In this document: positions 29,881 to 38,310 of the stretch, piece by piece | How the letters are laid out: each line of letters begins with the position of its first letter | Position numbering within the stretch: the stretch's first letter is position 1 | Source of the DNA: JBCBST01 sp039819115 | Lineage (GTDB): Bacteria > Bacteroidota > Rhodothermia > Balneolales > Balneolaceae | Assembly: GCA_039819115.1 (NCBI GenBank) | Contig: JBCBST010000010.1 | Location: 1-45,095, forward strand | Direction of reading: 5' to 3' | Length of the DNA stretch: 45,095 bases | The notes under the pieces: generated by a model | What the model saw: the letters and a program-made list of their open reading frames with translations, nothing else | Told to the model about the DNA's origin: nothing | Database searches by the model: none | Position numbers and translations under genes: made by a program

Positions 29881-31449
29881 TTACCCACTATATTCATAAC
29901 TGGCTTGTAATCCAAGTGGGATTTCTAACCCCCAATAAGCCAATAAAAACAAAGCCCATGCAACCAGGAACGTAACCGAATAGGGTAACATGATAGATAC
30001 CAGGGTTCCGATTCCGGTCTTTTTCACGTAGCGCTGACAGAACACGACAACCAATGGGAAATACGGCATAAGCGGTGTGATGATATTAGACACCGAGTCT
30101 CCAACACGATAAGCCGCCTGAGTCAGGTCAGGAGAAATGCCCAATCCCATAAGCATAGGTACAAAAATAGGACTGATAAGAGCCCATTTGGCTGAGGCAG
30201 ATCCAACCAGCAGATTTACAAAGGCGGTTAATATGATAATACCAACAATGGTCACCTGTGCGGGAAGATTCAATGCCTGTAAATAGTTGGCACCTTTCAG
30301 GGCAACCAGAATACCAATATTCGATTTGGCAAAGGCGTCAATAAACAGGGCACAGAAAAAAGCCATCACCATATAGTAGCCCATGTCTTTCATAGCCTTT
30401 GTCATCCCTTCGATAATATCTTTTGTCTTGGAATATCCACCGGAGAAGTAGCCATACACAATGCCCGGAACCCAGAATAACAGGAAAATAATGGGGACAA
30501 TAGACCGCATGATGGGAGCGGCAAACGATTCCAGTTTGCCATCAGGTGCCCTCAGAGCAGAATCGGCAGGTAGCGCCCATAGCACCAACCCGATGATACC
30601 GGCAATCATGGTTACAGATGCGATGAAAAATGCTCGTTTTTGTTTAGGTGTGATGCTGTTCATATCCATATCGGCATCGATATCAATATCAGAATCCAGC
30701 TCAGTGGTTTGTAAACGGGGTTCGATAATCCGATCGGTAATGACCCAGCCCAGTCCCACAATCAACACGCTGGATATACCTGTGAAAAAGATGTTATTCA
30801 GTGGATTAAGCAGAATATCAGGATCGATAATCTGGGCTGCCGATTGGGTAAACCCCTGGAGTAGGGGGTCGATACCGGAGGGTACAAAATTGGCGCTGAA
30901 CCCACCCGAAACTCCGGCAAAAGCAGCAGCGATTCCAGCCAGGGGGTGACGCCCGGCCGCATAAAAAATGACCCCACCAAGAGGAATCACGAGTACATAA
31001 CCTGCATCGGTTGCGGTATGACTAACAATGGCTACCAGGATTAGGACTGGTGTAAGCAGCATGCGCGGGGTGAAGCTTAGAATATACTTCAATGCCGTGT
31101 TGATATACCCTGAATGTTCCGCAACCCCCACACCTAACATTGCAACCAATACAATACCGAGAGGGGCAAACGTAACAAACGTGGTTACCATAGAAGATAG
31201 AAAAGCGGCCAGCTGAGAACCGGTTAACAGGTTGATGACCTGCAGGGCTTCTCCGTTTCTTGGGTCCGTTTCACCAAAATCAAGAGGGGATAGCACCAAT
31301 GAAAGCACCCAAACAATAGACAGTAACAGTAAAAAAAGAATAGCCGGATCAGGGAGTTTATTCCCCGCGTATTCGATGCCGTCTAAAAACCGGGTGATAA
31401 AGGTCTTTTTTTGAGGGGTAGAGGCAGAGTCATTTGGTGTAGCGGCCAT
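29881..31449 (-). CDS. AbgT family transporter
   Basis: The 522-aa inner-membrane protein has about 11-13 hydrophobic segments and the AbgT features: an N-terminal GIEYAGNKLPDPAILFLLLL, VSHTATDAGYVLVIPLGGVIF, GVSGGFSANFVPSGIDPLLQG, and near the C-terminus SASAKWALISPIFVPMLMGL and YRVGDSVSNIITPLMPYFPL. E. coli AbgT imports p-aminobenzoyl-glutamate; other members (MtrF, YdaH) are reported to export sulphonamides. Which applies here is not clear from sequence. A central hydrophilic loop (ELDSDIDIDADMDMN) is unusually Asp-rich. The gene lies between the XRE pair and the TPR-LuxR gene on the same strand. Confidence 0.93.
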   Translation of the reverse strand: MAATPNDSASTPQKKTFITRFLDGIEYAGNKLPDPAILFLLLLSIVWVLSLVLSPLDFGETDPRNGEALQVINLLTGSQLAAFLSSMVTTFVTFAPLGIVLVAMLGVGVAEHSGYINTALKYILSFTPRMLLTPVLILVAIVSHTATDAGYVLVIPLGGVIFYAAGRHPLAGIAAAFAGVSGGFSANFVPSGIDPLLQGFTQSAAQIIDPDILLNPLNNIFFTGISSVLIVGLGWVITDRIIEPRLQTTELDSDIDIDADMDMNSITPKQKRAFFIASVTMIAGIIGLVLWALPADSALRAPDGKLESFAAPIMRSIVPIIFLLFWVPGIVYGYFSGGYSKTKDIIEGMTKAMKDMGYYMVMAFFCALFIDAFAKSNIGILVALKGANYLQALNLPAQVTIVGIIILTAFVNLLVGSASAKWALISPIFVPMLMGLGISPDLTQAAYRVGDSVSNIITPLMPYFPLVVVFCQRYVKKTGIGTLVSIMLPYSVTFLVAWALFLLAYWGLEIPLGLQASYEYSG

Positions 31450-31518
31450 CGTCTTTTTTTTTGGAGGAAAATGAAAGGAAATAAACGGTTAATCAAGAAG
31501 GGATGAAATTCTCTTTAT

Positions 31519-33270
31519 TCAAACATGTGATAGATAATCGCTCAGGCTGGTGCCATTCAGATTAAGCTTTTTACGGAGACGATATCGACTCTGGTCTACA
31601 CTTTTTGGGGATATATTTAGAATACCGGCAATTTCTTTGGAGCTTAAATTCAATCGAACTAAAGCAGCCAATCGTTTTTCCTGTCGGGTTAATCCCGGTT
31701 TTTTTTGTTCCAGGCGTACAAAAAAACCCTGAGAAACCTGTTCAACATGCTGCTGGAATTCCTCGCGCTCTCTGTTTAGGGTTACATTTTGGTAAATGCG
31801 TCCTCCCATCTCATTAATCTGCTTAAGGGCTTCGGTGTTTTTCACGTTTGACCGTACCTGAGCCATCTCTTTCTTTATCTGTTCAAGAAATTCGTTTTTC
31901 TGAACGATATGGAGTGCATAATTAGTGAGCTCCTGTTTCAGGTGTTCGGTTTCGTTTTTTGTGAGCGTCAGCTCCTGTTCGGCGATCACCCGATCCTTTT
32001 CAATGATCTCCAGTGTTTTTCGCTGTTGTACCCGTTGTCGTCCCCAAATCAAACCCAGAATAATCATGATAGATAAAAGGGTTATGCCAATAGAAATATT
32101 TCTGGTGCGTACTAATGATGCTTTCTGGTACAGATAGGCTATTTCCTGGTCCTTTTTTTCTGCTTCGTAGCGCTCACTCATCTCGGCAAGCAGGCGGGAC
32201 TTTTCGATATCGAATATGCTGTCTTCATAGGCTTCTTCTTTCTGTAAGGATTGTATGGCTTCTTTAAAATTACCAAGGGTACTGTCGGCACGAAACAATC
32301 GCATGTAGATATTTGGATATCTGCTTTTTGAATCAATTTCTCTGGACAATGAGAGGGCTTTAAGCAGATAAATTTTGGCAGAATCGGGTTGCCCGGAACG
32401 GAGTAGTAAATCACCAATCAACTCTAAATCCATCGCCACACCACGTCGATAGCCCGTTTGTATATCCACCTTCATGGTTTCTTGTAAATATACCCTGGCA
32501 CTGTCCAGTTCACCCAATTCCCTGAAGCACACGGCTATATTGCTTAAGGTATTGGCTATAAATCGTTTGTGATTTGCTTGTTTTAGTAATCGTAAGGACT
32601 CCTTATGCTGGAGAAGTGCTTTCTCGGTTTCCCCACGTTCTTCAAGCAAACCTGCGATATTCCCCAATACACTGGCATATTTTACTGTATTGCCGGACTC
32701 TTCAAACAGGGTAATGGCCTTTTCATAATATTCCATTGCACGATCGTCGTTATCAATGTCGTCAAAATTATTTCCAAGGTCTTCATAGGTCATACCTAAG
32801 AGGAGCACGTTGTTTGAGCGCTCTGCAAGTTCCAAGGCTTTATAGAGATATTCTGAGGCAAGACTATACTCCGCCTGTTTATTGTAAATATTCCCTAACC
32901 GCTTGTGAATGTGGCCTGATAAAGAATCAGAATCTGTTTCTGAGGCAAAATCAAGAGCCTGATTTGCGGCCACAATGGCTTCCTCATAATTACTGGTAAA
33001 ATAATTTCCATCAGCAAGGAGCAGATGCAGATAACCTTCTAAGGCAGGGCTGGCTGGTTGTGTTAATGACTCAAGAGCAAATTGGGCGTTAACAATAGCC
33101 GAATCATAATTATGTTCAGCGATATTACGTTGGGCAGCACGTGTATAATCCACACTTCCTTCAATTCCGGAGCGGAATGCACCATCCTCATATGATGTGG
33201 GTGCGTCTGTCTTAGAGCTGCACCCCCAAAGCAGGAGTAACCCAGTTATGCTGATAAGTAAAAACCTCAA
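31519..33270 (-). CDS. TPR / transmembrane / LuxR-type HTH regulator with lipobox
   Basis: The 583-aa protein has an N-terminal lipoprotein-like signal (LLLLWGC, Cys17). Several TPR units follow (about 40-370). One membrane helix (392-409, SIGITLLSIMIILGLIW) precedes a coiled coil (about 415-500), and a C-terminal LuxR-type helix-turn-helix (about 526-575) reads LTRQEKRLAALVRLNLSSKEIAGILNISP in two parts. The layout is that of the Bacteroidota TPR-TM-LuxR regulators: a periplasmic sensor and a cytoplasmic DNA-binding domain in one chain. The lipobox would anchor the N-terminus outside the inner membrane and must be compatible with the later helix. The start is TTG at 33270. The ligand and target promoters are not known. 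Confidence 0.88.
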   Translation of the reverse strand: MRFLLISITGLLLLWGCSSKTDAPTSYEDGAFRSGIEGSVDYTRAAQRNIAEHNYDSAIVNAQFALESLTQPASPALEGYLHLLLADGNYFTSNYEEAIVAANQALDFASETDSDSLSGHIHKRLGNIYNKQAEYSLASEYLYKALELAERSNNVLLLGMTYEDLGNNFDDIDNDDRAMEYYEKAITLFEESGNTVKYASVLGNIAGLLEERGETEKALLQHKESLRLLKQANHKRFIANTLSNIAVCFRELGELDSARVYLQETMKVDIQTGYRRGVAMDLELIGDLLLRSGQPDSAKIYLLKALSLSREIDSKSRYPNIYMRLFRADSTLGNFKEAIQSLQKEEAYEDSIFDIEKSRLLAEMSERYEAEKKDQEIAYLYQKASLVRTRNISIGITLLSIMIILGLIWGRQRVQQRKTLEIIEKDRVIAEQELTLTKNETEHLKQELTNYALHIVQKNEFLEQIKKEMAQVRSNVKNTEALKQINEMGGRIYQNVTLNREREEFQQHVEQVSQGFFVRLEQKKPGLTRQEKRLAALVRLNLSSKEIAGILNISPKSVDQSRYRLRKKLNLNGTSLSDYLSHV

Positions 33271-33370
33271 GTACCAAATTTTAAATAATACAGGGTATCA
33301 AGAACGGGTTTTAGCTGAAATAGAACAACCTGAAAAACCATCTGATCCCTGATTTTATGTATCTTTAACG

Positions 33371-34354
33371 ATGCACATTTTAGCCATTGAATCTTCCTGT
33401 GATGATACCTCGGCGGCAGTTTTGACCGACGAGGTCGTTCGGTCTAACGTAATTGCCGACCAGGCTATACACATTCAGTTCGGAGGCGTTGTACCCGAGT
33501 TAGCCTCCCGGGCGCATCAGCAAACCATTAGCCAGACTGTTCAGCAGGCACTGAATGAAGCCGGGCTACAGATCGAAGACATTGATCAGATCGCGGTAAC
33601 CCAGGGGCCTGGGTTGATGGGGTCGCTTCTTGTGGGAGTTTGCTTTGCAAAAGGTCTGGCTCTTGCGCACTCCATTCCTATAGTCGGGGTGAATCATATG
33701 GACGCGCATGTGTATGCCAATTTCATTGATCAGCAGCCAGCGTTTCCTTTAGTCGGGCTTACCGTTTCCGGCGGACATACCCAGTTATTGCATATAGAAG
33801 CACCGTTTAAGCATGTTCTGCTGGGTTCTACCCGCGACGATGCAGCCGGAGAAGCTTTTGATAAGATCGGGAAAATGTTGGGGCTGCCTTATCCGGCAGG
33901 CCCGGTTATTGACCAGTTAGCTCAGAACGGGAATCCTGCCTTTCACTCCTTTCCTAAAGCCCTGTTGAATGAAGGGTTGGATTTCAGCTTCTCAGGTTTG
34001 AAAACCAGCGTGCTCTACTACCTGGAAGATAAATCGGAAGAATGGATACAGGAACATCTGACGGATTTGTGTGCAAGTGTGAGTGAGGCCATCACCGAAG
34101 TGTTAACCAGGAAGCTGGAACGCGCCATTCGCCAAACCGGTGTGTGTACTGCATTGTTGGCAGGGGGAGTATCAGCAAATTCTATGCTACGGATTAAAGC
34201 CAGGGCTATGGCAGATCAGCTTGGTATTGAATTATACAGTCCGCCCCTTTCGTATTGCACCGATAATGCCGCCATGATTGGAATTACCGGCTGGATGAAA
34301 GTACAACACGGAGCTCAGAACGACTTGAGTTTACGCCCCTTCGCTTCCATATAG
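33371..34354 (+). CDS. tsaD: tRNA threonylcarbamoyladenosine (t6A) transferase TsaD
   Basis: The 327-aa enzyme transfers threonylcarbamoyl to A37 of ANN-decoding tRNAs. Motifs: ILAIESSCDDTSAAV (nucleotide-binding phosphate 1), the metal-binding HMDAH with His109 and His113, SGGHTQLL, DDAAGEAFDKIGKMLGLPYP, LLAGGVSANSMLR and the C-terminal metal Asp region YCTDNAAMIG. The length is normal. It is a single + strand gene divergent from the TPR-LuxR gene and convergent with rnhA. A TATCTTTA element lies just before the ATG but no matching -33 was seen, so no promoter is called. Confidence 0.98.
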   Translation: MHILAIESSCDDTSAAVLTDEVVRSNVIADQAIHIQFGGVVPELASRAHQQTISQTVQQALNEAGLQIEDIDQIAVTQGPGLMGSLLVGVCFAKGLALAHSIPIVGVNHMDAHVYANFIDQQPAFPLVGLTVSGGHTQLLHIEAPFKHVLLGSTRDDAAGEAFDKIGKMLGLPYPAGPVIDQLAQNGNPAFHSFPKALLNEGLDFSFSGLKTSVLYYLEDKSEEWIQEHLTDLCASVSEAITEVLTRKLERAIRQTGVCTALLAGGVSANSMLRIKARAMADQLGIELYSPPLSYCTDNAAMIGITGWMKVQHGAQNDLSLRPFASI

Positions 34355-34391
34355 TAAACTACAGCTAACCATTGGTTCCATGGTGATGCCG

Positions 34392-34847
34392 TTAAGCACT
34401 CTTGCCAAACTTTTTAGCTTCAGCAACGGCTAACTGGTCAGCCCGTTCGTTGAGTTCAATACCTGAATGCCCTTTTACCTTGACCCATTTTACGGAATGA
34501 GATCGCATAGCCTTAAGCATTGCCTCCCAAAGATCCCGGTTTTCCACTGGTTTTTTGTCGGCTTTTTTCCAGCCTTTTGCCTGCCAGTTGTCAATCCATC
34601 CTTTCGTCATAGCGTTTATGATGAGTGCACTATCGCTATGAATATGTACCTCGCACGGCTTTTTCAGGGCATTCAGCGCTTCGATGACAGCCTGCATTTC
34701 CATCCGGTTATTGGTGGTCTGTTTTTCCCCACCTGAAAGTGTCCGTTCATGGGTTCCGGAAATCAGTATGGTGCCCCAACCACCGGGGCCTGGGTTTCCA
34801 CTACACGCTCCATCGGTATATACCGTAACAATAGGGCGATCAGACAT
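34392..34847 (-). CDS. rnhA: Ribonuclease HI
   Basis: The 151-aa enzyme removes the RNA of RNA/DNA hybrids. The DEDD active site is present: Asp in VYTDGACSGNPGPGGWG, Glu in NNRMEMQAVIEAL, Asp in IHSDSALI, and the last acidic residue in NERADQLA after VKGHSG. The handle region (WIDNWQAKGWKKADKKPVENRDLW) matches E. coli-type RNase HI with its basic protrusion. The ATG overlaps the pyrF stop by 8 nt, so the two are one transcript. The short gap to tsaD (34355-34391) contains ACCAT/ATGGT, a weak hairpin. Confidence 0.97.
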   Translation of the reverse strand: MSDRPIVTVYTDGACSGNPGPGGWGTILISGTHERTLSGGEKQTTNNRMEMQAVIEALNALKKPCEVHIHSDSALIINAMTKGWIDNWQAKGWKKADKKPVENRDLWEAMLKAMRSHSVKWVKVKGHSGIELNERADQLAVAEAKKFGKSA

Positions 34848-35679
34848 AGCTTGAGGTAATATCTTTCAGTTGCTGTTTCGTTTCGCTCGCCTTTAACGCA
34901 ACGTGTTCAAACCAGTTTTCCTCACTGCTTCCGGCATAGATAATACCCCGGCTGGAGTTAATCAAAGGTATACCCTGGTGTTGGTAAAGAGCGCTGGTAA
35001 GATCAGAGAGAGAACCGCCCTGCGCTCCAATACCTGGAATCAATAAGGCTCCGTTTGTGTGATGTTTGAGCACACGGGCCATTTCCCGGGTCTGTGTTGC
35101 TCCTATTACCATCCCCAAATGGGTTTGGTACCCGGGCTGAAGAGTATGTAACCGATCTGCGATGAAAGAAGCCATCGTATCAAAGTGCTCAAATGGTCGC
35201 TTTAAAAAATCGGATGCCCCGGGATTTGAAGTAAGGGTTAGCGCATAAATTCCTTTAGTAACATCACTCCCAAAAGCATCCAGAGTCTCAAAGCCCATCA
35301 GTGGATTCAAGGTAACTGCATCAGCCTTCAATTGGTCGAAAAATGCCATGTTGTAATGAGCCTGGGTGGTACTGATATCACCTCTTTTGGCATCGGCAAT
35401 ACAAAGATGGGTATCCGGTATGAGGTGTGTTACCTCGTGGAGTACATTGAATGCTTCAGGACCAAGTGCTTCAAAGAACGCAAGATTAGGTTTAAAAGCT
35501 GCGCAAAAGGGGTGCGTTACCTCAATAACCTTTTTGCAAAAAGCGATAACCTGGTCTTCTGGCCGGGTAACTTGTTGTTTGATAGAGGTGGGTATACGAT
35601 CCAGGTTTGGATCTAACCCCACACACAGCACGCTGCCACTATATTGTATGGCCTGCGTTAGTTTCTCAGTAAACTTCAT
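34840..35679 (-). CDS. pyrF: Orotidine 5'-phosphate decarboxylase, type 2
   Basis: The 279-aa enzyme makes UMP from OMP in pyrimidine synthesis. The type 2 (longer) family is recognised by CVGLDPNLDRIP, AFKPNLAFFEALG and the catalytic Lys/Asp network DAKRGDISTTQAHYN. Other elements are LNPLMGFETLD, LTSNPGASDFL, IGATQTREM, PGIGAQGG and SSRGIIYA. The ATG at 35679 gives the normal N-terminus. It overlaps rnhA downstream and is separated by 33 nt from the Cys-rich peptide gene of the feo operon, so it could be part of a long transcript. Confidence 0.97.
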   Translation of the reverse strand: MKFTEKLTQAIQYSGSVLCVGLDPNLDRIPTSIKQQVTRPEDQVIAFCKKVIEVTHPFCAAFKPNLAFFEALGPEAFNVLHEVTHLIPDTHLCIADAKRGDISTTQAHYNMAFFDQLKADAVTLNPLMGFETLDAFGSDVTKGIYALTLTSNPGASDFLKRPFEHFDTMASFIADRLHTLQPGYQTHLGMVIGATQTREMARVLKHHTNGALLIPGIGAQGGSLSDLTSALYQHQGIPLINSSRGIIYAGSSEENWFEHVALKASETKQQLKDITSSYV

Positions 35680-35712
35680 GGCTCAAGGTACCAGTTTGGG
35701 AACAGATAAGCC

Positions 35713-35865
35713 TTAGTTCTTTTCAGCGTCTGCAGAACAGTTGCTACAAGTATCAGCCGTACATCCGCAGGAGCCGGAAGCATCGGCCCGAACACGCCGT
35801 ACCAGAACCACCAAAGCAAGGATGAGCAAAGCAAGGGAGAATGCGGATTGAATCATTGTGTTCAT
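35713..35865 (-). CDS. FeoB-associated Cys-rich membrane protein
   Basis: This 50-aa single-pass membrane protein has a short N-terminus, one helix (QSAFSLALLILALVVLV) and a Cys-rich tail (SGSCGCTADTCSNCS) with four Cys residues. These are the features of FeoB-associated Cys-rich peptides. The ATG at 35865 overlaps the feoB TGA by four bases (ATGA), so I chose it over the longer ATG at 35880, which would give 55 aa. It may bind iron or help FeoB; the role is not proven. Confidence 0.85.
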   Translation of the reverse strand: MNTMIQSAFSLALLILALVVLVRRVRADASGSCGCTADTCSNCSADAEKN

Positions 35866-38003
35866 AGTGAAGAAATCCATTGGTAGGCAAAAAACGAGCT
35901 GATATAAGCTAAAACCGTCATATACGTAACCATAATTAATGGCCACTTCCAGGAATTGGTTTCCCTTTTTACGATGGCTACCGTACTCAGGCATTGCATC
36001 GCCAAGGCAAAGAATATCATGAGTGACACAGCGGTAGCCAGTGTATACGTTGGTTTTCCGGTTTTAGGATTAATGTCGTTAACCAGTTTTTCTTTCAGGC
36101 TCTCCTCGGCTTCATCGTCATCGCCGATGCTGTAAATGGTACTTAGTGTTCCCACCATAACCTCCCGGGCCGCAAAAGAAGTAATGAGACCAATTCCGAT
36201 TCTCCAGTCAAATCCTAAGGGTTCGATAACAGGCTCAATAAGTTGCCCAAAGTTACCTGCAAAGCTATTCCTGAGCTGGTACGACTCTTCCGTATCAAAG
36301 GTATAGAAATCCTCTGGTTGTTCGGAGGCTCCGATAAAACCGGAAGATGGAATTTCAACCCTTGGAAAGGATGCCAGGAACCAAAGGATAATGGAAAGAA
36401 CCATAATGACTTTACCCGCCTCGGTTACAAAGATTTTACCTCGCTCCAGACTGTTGGTCACAACCAGTTTCCATTTTGGGAGTTTGTAGTCGGGCAGTTC
36501 CATTAAAAAAGGAGATTTCGCATCCGATTTTAATACCCATTTCATAACAACGGCAGAAAGTATAGCTACCAGAATACCAAACAGGTATAATCCAAAAAAT
36601 GCCATCCCCTGGTAGGTAAAAATGCCAAGTACCGGAGTGGCTGGAACAAATGCGGAGATGAGGATAGCGTACACAGGGAGCCGGGCGGAGCAGGCCATGA
36701 AGGGTAAAACCATGATGGTAATGATGCGCTCTTTCCAGTTTTCTATGGTACGAGCGGCCATAATGCCCGGTATAGCACAGGCAAAGCCCGACATGAGAGG
36801 CACCACCGATCGACCATGAAGCCCGATACGGGCCATAAATCCATCCATTACAAAGGCCGCACGAGCCATGTACCCGGTTCCTTCGAGCGTGTAAATGAAG
36901 AAGAATAAAAAGAGAATCTGGGGTAGAAAGATGACCACTCCTCCTAAGCCTGCAATCACCCCCTCGACCAGTAAATCGTTGAGCATACCCGGAGGGAGGG
37001 CCCCGGCTACGGCATTGCCAATGTTAACAAACAACAAATCAATCAGGTCCATAAAGGGAGTGGCCCAGGAAAAAATAGCCTGAAACATCAGCAACAAAAG
37101 ACCTAAAAAGATAGCGGGTCCCGCAACCGGATGTGTAACTACCGTATCGATGCGCTCGGTAATCTTCATCGATTTTTCCATTTCTGTGTACGACTGATCC
37201 AGAACCTCATCTACAAAGGCATAGCGCTGCAACATTTCCAGAGCTGCCGGATTCTTCCCGCTCGATAGTAGCTTTTCGTATATCGTATTGATCAGTTGGC
37301 TTCCTTCCTGTTTGTGGCCGGTTTCAAAAACAGGGTCGGGCAATTGGGCATCGCTGATCATGCGCGAAGCTTCTACGCATTGAGCAGCATCGGGTATATT
37401 CGTATGAGGTGAAATCCAGTGCTCGGTTAGTTCAGAAATAGAAGATGTAAGATCCGGATCGGTGATCCATGTAAGAGGTTCAGGCGAAGCCAACGCCTGT
37501 GTGCTGAGCCAGTCTTTGAATTGGGTGATCTCTTTGCCTTGGTGTGCCGAGAGTGCAAAAACCGGAATTCCAAGTCGCTCGGAAAGCTGATCTTCATGGA
37601 GTTCGATACCTTGTTGACGAGCTAAATCAGCCATGTTTAGCACAAGCACAGTGGGTATGCCTAAATCCAGGATTTGAGTCAGCAAAAACAAGTTGCGTTC
37701 CAGATGTGTACTGTCAGCTACGAATACAATGAGGTCGGGAGCCTGGTCTACTTCGTTTAACCCGATGAGGGTATGATAGGCAATACGTTCATCCAGCTTT
37801 TTGTGATTAAGGCTGTAAGCTCCCGGCAAATCGATCACCGTATGCAGGATTCCCCCCATAATGGAGGTCCCTGCTTTCCGTTCAACCGTGATGCCCGGAT
37901 AGTTGGCTACTTTTTGGCGTAAGCCGGTAAGCTGATTAAACAGTGTGGTTTTTCCCGTATTGGGATTACCAACAAGAGCGATCCGGAGGGGCTGTTGAAT
38001 CAT
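35862..38003 (-). CDS. feoB: Ferrous iron transporter FeoB
   Basis: The 713-aa protein imports Fe2+ across the inner membrane. The N-terminal G domain has GNPNTGKTT (G1, 12-20), DLPGAYSL (G3), NMAD (G4) and SAHQG (G5). A Thr replaces the usual Cys in GNPNCGKT. A helical GDI-like spacer follows to about residue 280, then the gate (nucleoside-recognition-like) domains with repeated PxFMACSARLPVYA / SGFACAIPGI segments, and the C-terminal membrane region. It overlaps feoA by four bases upstream and the Cys-rich peptide gene downstream. Confidence 0.98.
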   Translation of the reverse strand: MIQQPLRIALVGNPNTGKTTLFNQLTGLRQKVANYPGITVERKAGTSIMGGILHTVIDLPGAYSLNHKKLDERIAYHTLIGLNEVDQAPDLIVFVADSTHLERNLFLLTQILDLGIPTVLVLNMADLARQQGIELHEDQLSERLGIPVFALSAHQGKEITQFKDWLSTQALASPEPLTWITDPDLTSSISELTEHWISPHTNIPDAAQCVEASRMISDAQLPDPVFETGHKQEGSQLINTIYEKLLSSGKNPAALEMLQRYAFVDEVLDQSYTEMEKSMKITERIDTVVTHPVAGPAIFLGLLLLMFQAIFSWATPFMDLIDLLFVNIGNAVAGALPPGMLNDLLVEGVIAGLGGVVIFLPQILFLFFFIYTLEGTGYMARAAFVMDGFMARIGLHGRSVVPLMSGFACAIPGIMAARTIENWKERIITIMVLPFMACSARLPVYAILISAFVPATPVLGIFTYQGMAFFGLYLFGILVAILSAVVMKWVLKSDAKSPFLMELPDYKLPKWKLVVTNSLERGKIFVTEAGKVIMVLSIILWFLASFPRVEIPSSGFIGASEQPEDFYTFDTEESYQLRNSFAGNFGQLIEPVIEPLGFDWRIGIGLITSFAAREVMVGTLSTIYSIGDDDEAEESLKEKLVNDINPKTGKPTYTLATAVSLMIFFALAMQCLSTVAIVKRETNSWKWPLIMVTYMTVLAYISSFFAYQWISSL

Positions 38004-38248
38004 TCTGCCGATTCAAGAACTACGCACTCACTTTCGGCCTTTCGAAGAGCCAGTAATTGTCCCCTGACTTTGATCTCAATCGGAAACCCTAACGGTGCCG
38101 TCCGGATAAAGGATAGCTCGACTCCGGGAAGGATGCCCAGCTCCTGCAGCCGGTCTGTAAATTCCCCTTTGACGTGGCTGACTCTGTAGGTTCCCGAAGT
38201 CGTACATTCCGAAAGCAGGCATTCCGTATCAATGAATGAGTGTGTCAT
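38000..38248 (-). CDS. feoA: Ferrous iron transport protein FeoA
   Basis: The 82-aa SH3-like protein aids FeoB. It shows the family pattern: an N-terminal loop, RLQELGILPGVELSFIRTAPLG with the typical LG.xPG turn, then FPIEIKVRGQLLALRKAESECVV. It starts the feoA-feoB-Cys-rich operon and its stop overlaps the feoB start. Upstream there is an inverted repeat in the likely promoter that may allow iron- or manganese-dependent control. Confidence 0.95.
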   Translation of the reverse strand: MTHSFIDTECLLSECTTSGTYRVSHVKGEFTDRLQELGILPGVELSFIRTAPLGFPIEIKVRGQLLALRKAESECVVLESAE

Positions 38249-38257
38249 CTGTTCTTC

Positions 38258-38298
38258 TTTAGAAAAAATCTAAATAAAGATAAGGTTTTCTTCCCAAA
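38258..38298 (-). promoter_or_regulatory. Candidate feoA promoter with overlapping inverted repeat
   Basis: An exact inverted repeat TTTAGA-N5-TCTAAA (38258-38274) lies 10 nt before the feoA start. On the - strand TTTG (38298-38295) followed after 18 nt by TATTTAGA (38276-38269) gives a moderate match to the TTTG/TAnnTTTG promoter, with its -7 box inside the repeat. The TTAG..CTAA half-sites recall DtxR/MntR-type metal-regulator operators. The match is suggestive only. Confidence 0.4.
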
Positions 38299-38310
38299 CG
38301 ATACACTTGG

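Noticed and set aside
30461..30949. 162-codon open frame on the + strand inside the AbgT gene
   Set aside because: It is a shadow of the well-supported AbgT gene on the opposite strand; its protein is low in complexity with no recognisable domain.
33360..33367. TATCTTTA as a -7 box for tsaD
   Set aside because: There is no TTTG-like box at the right distance, and transcription would start at or after the ATG.
35866..35994. Longer version of the Cys-rich peptide gene (start at 35994)
   Set aside because: The added part is antisense-frame sequence of feoB; the ATG at 35865 overlaps the feoB stop by four bases and gives a normal short family member.
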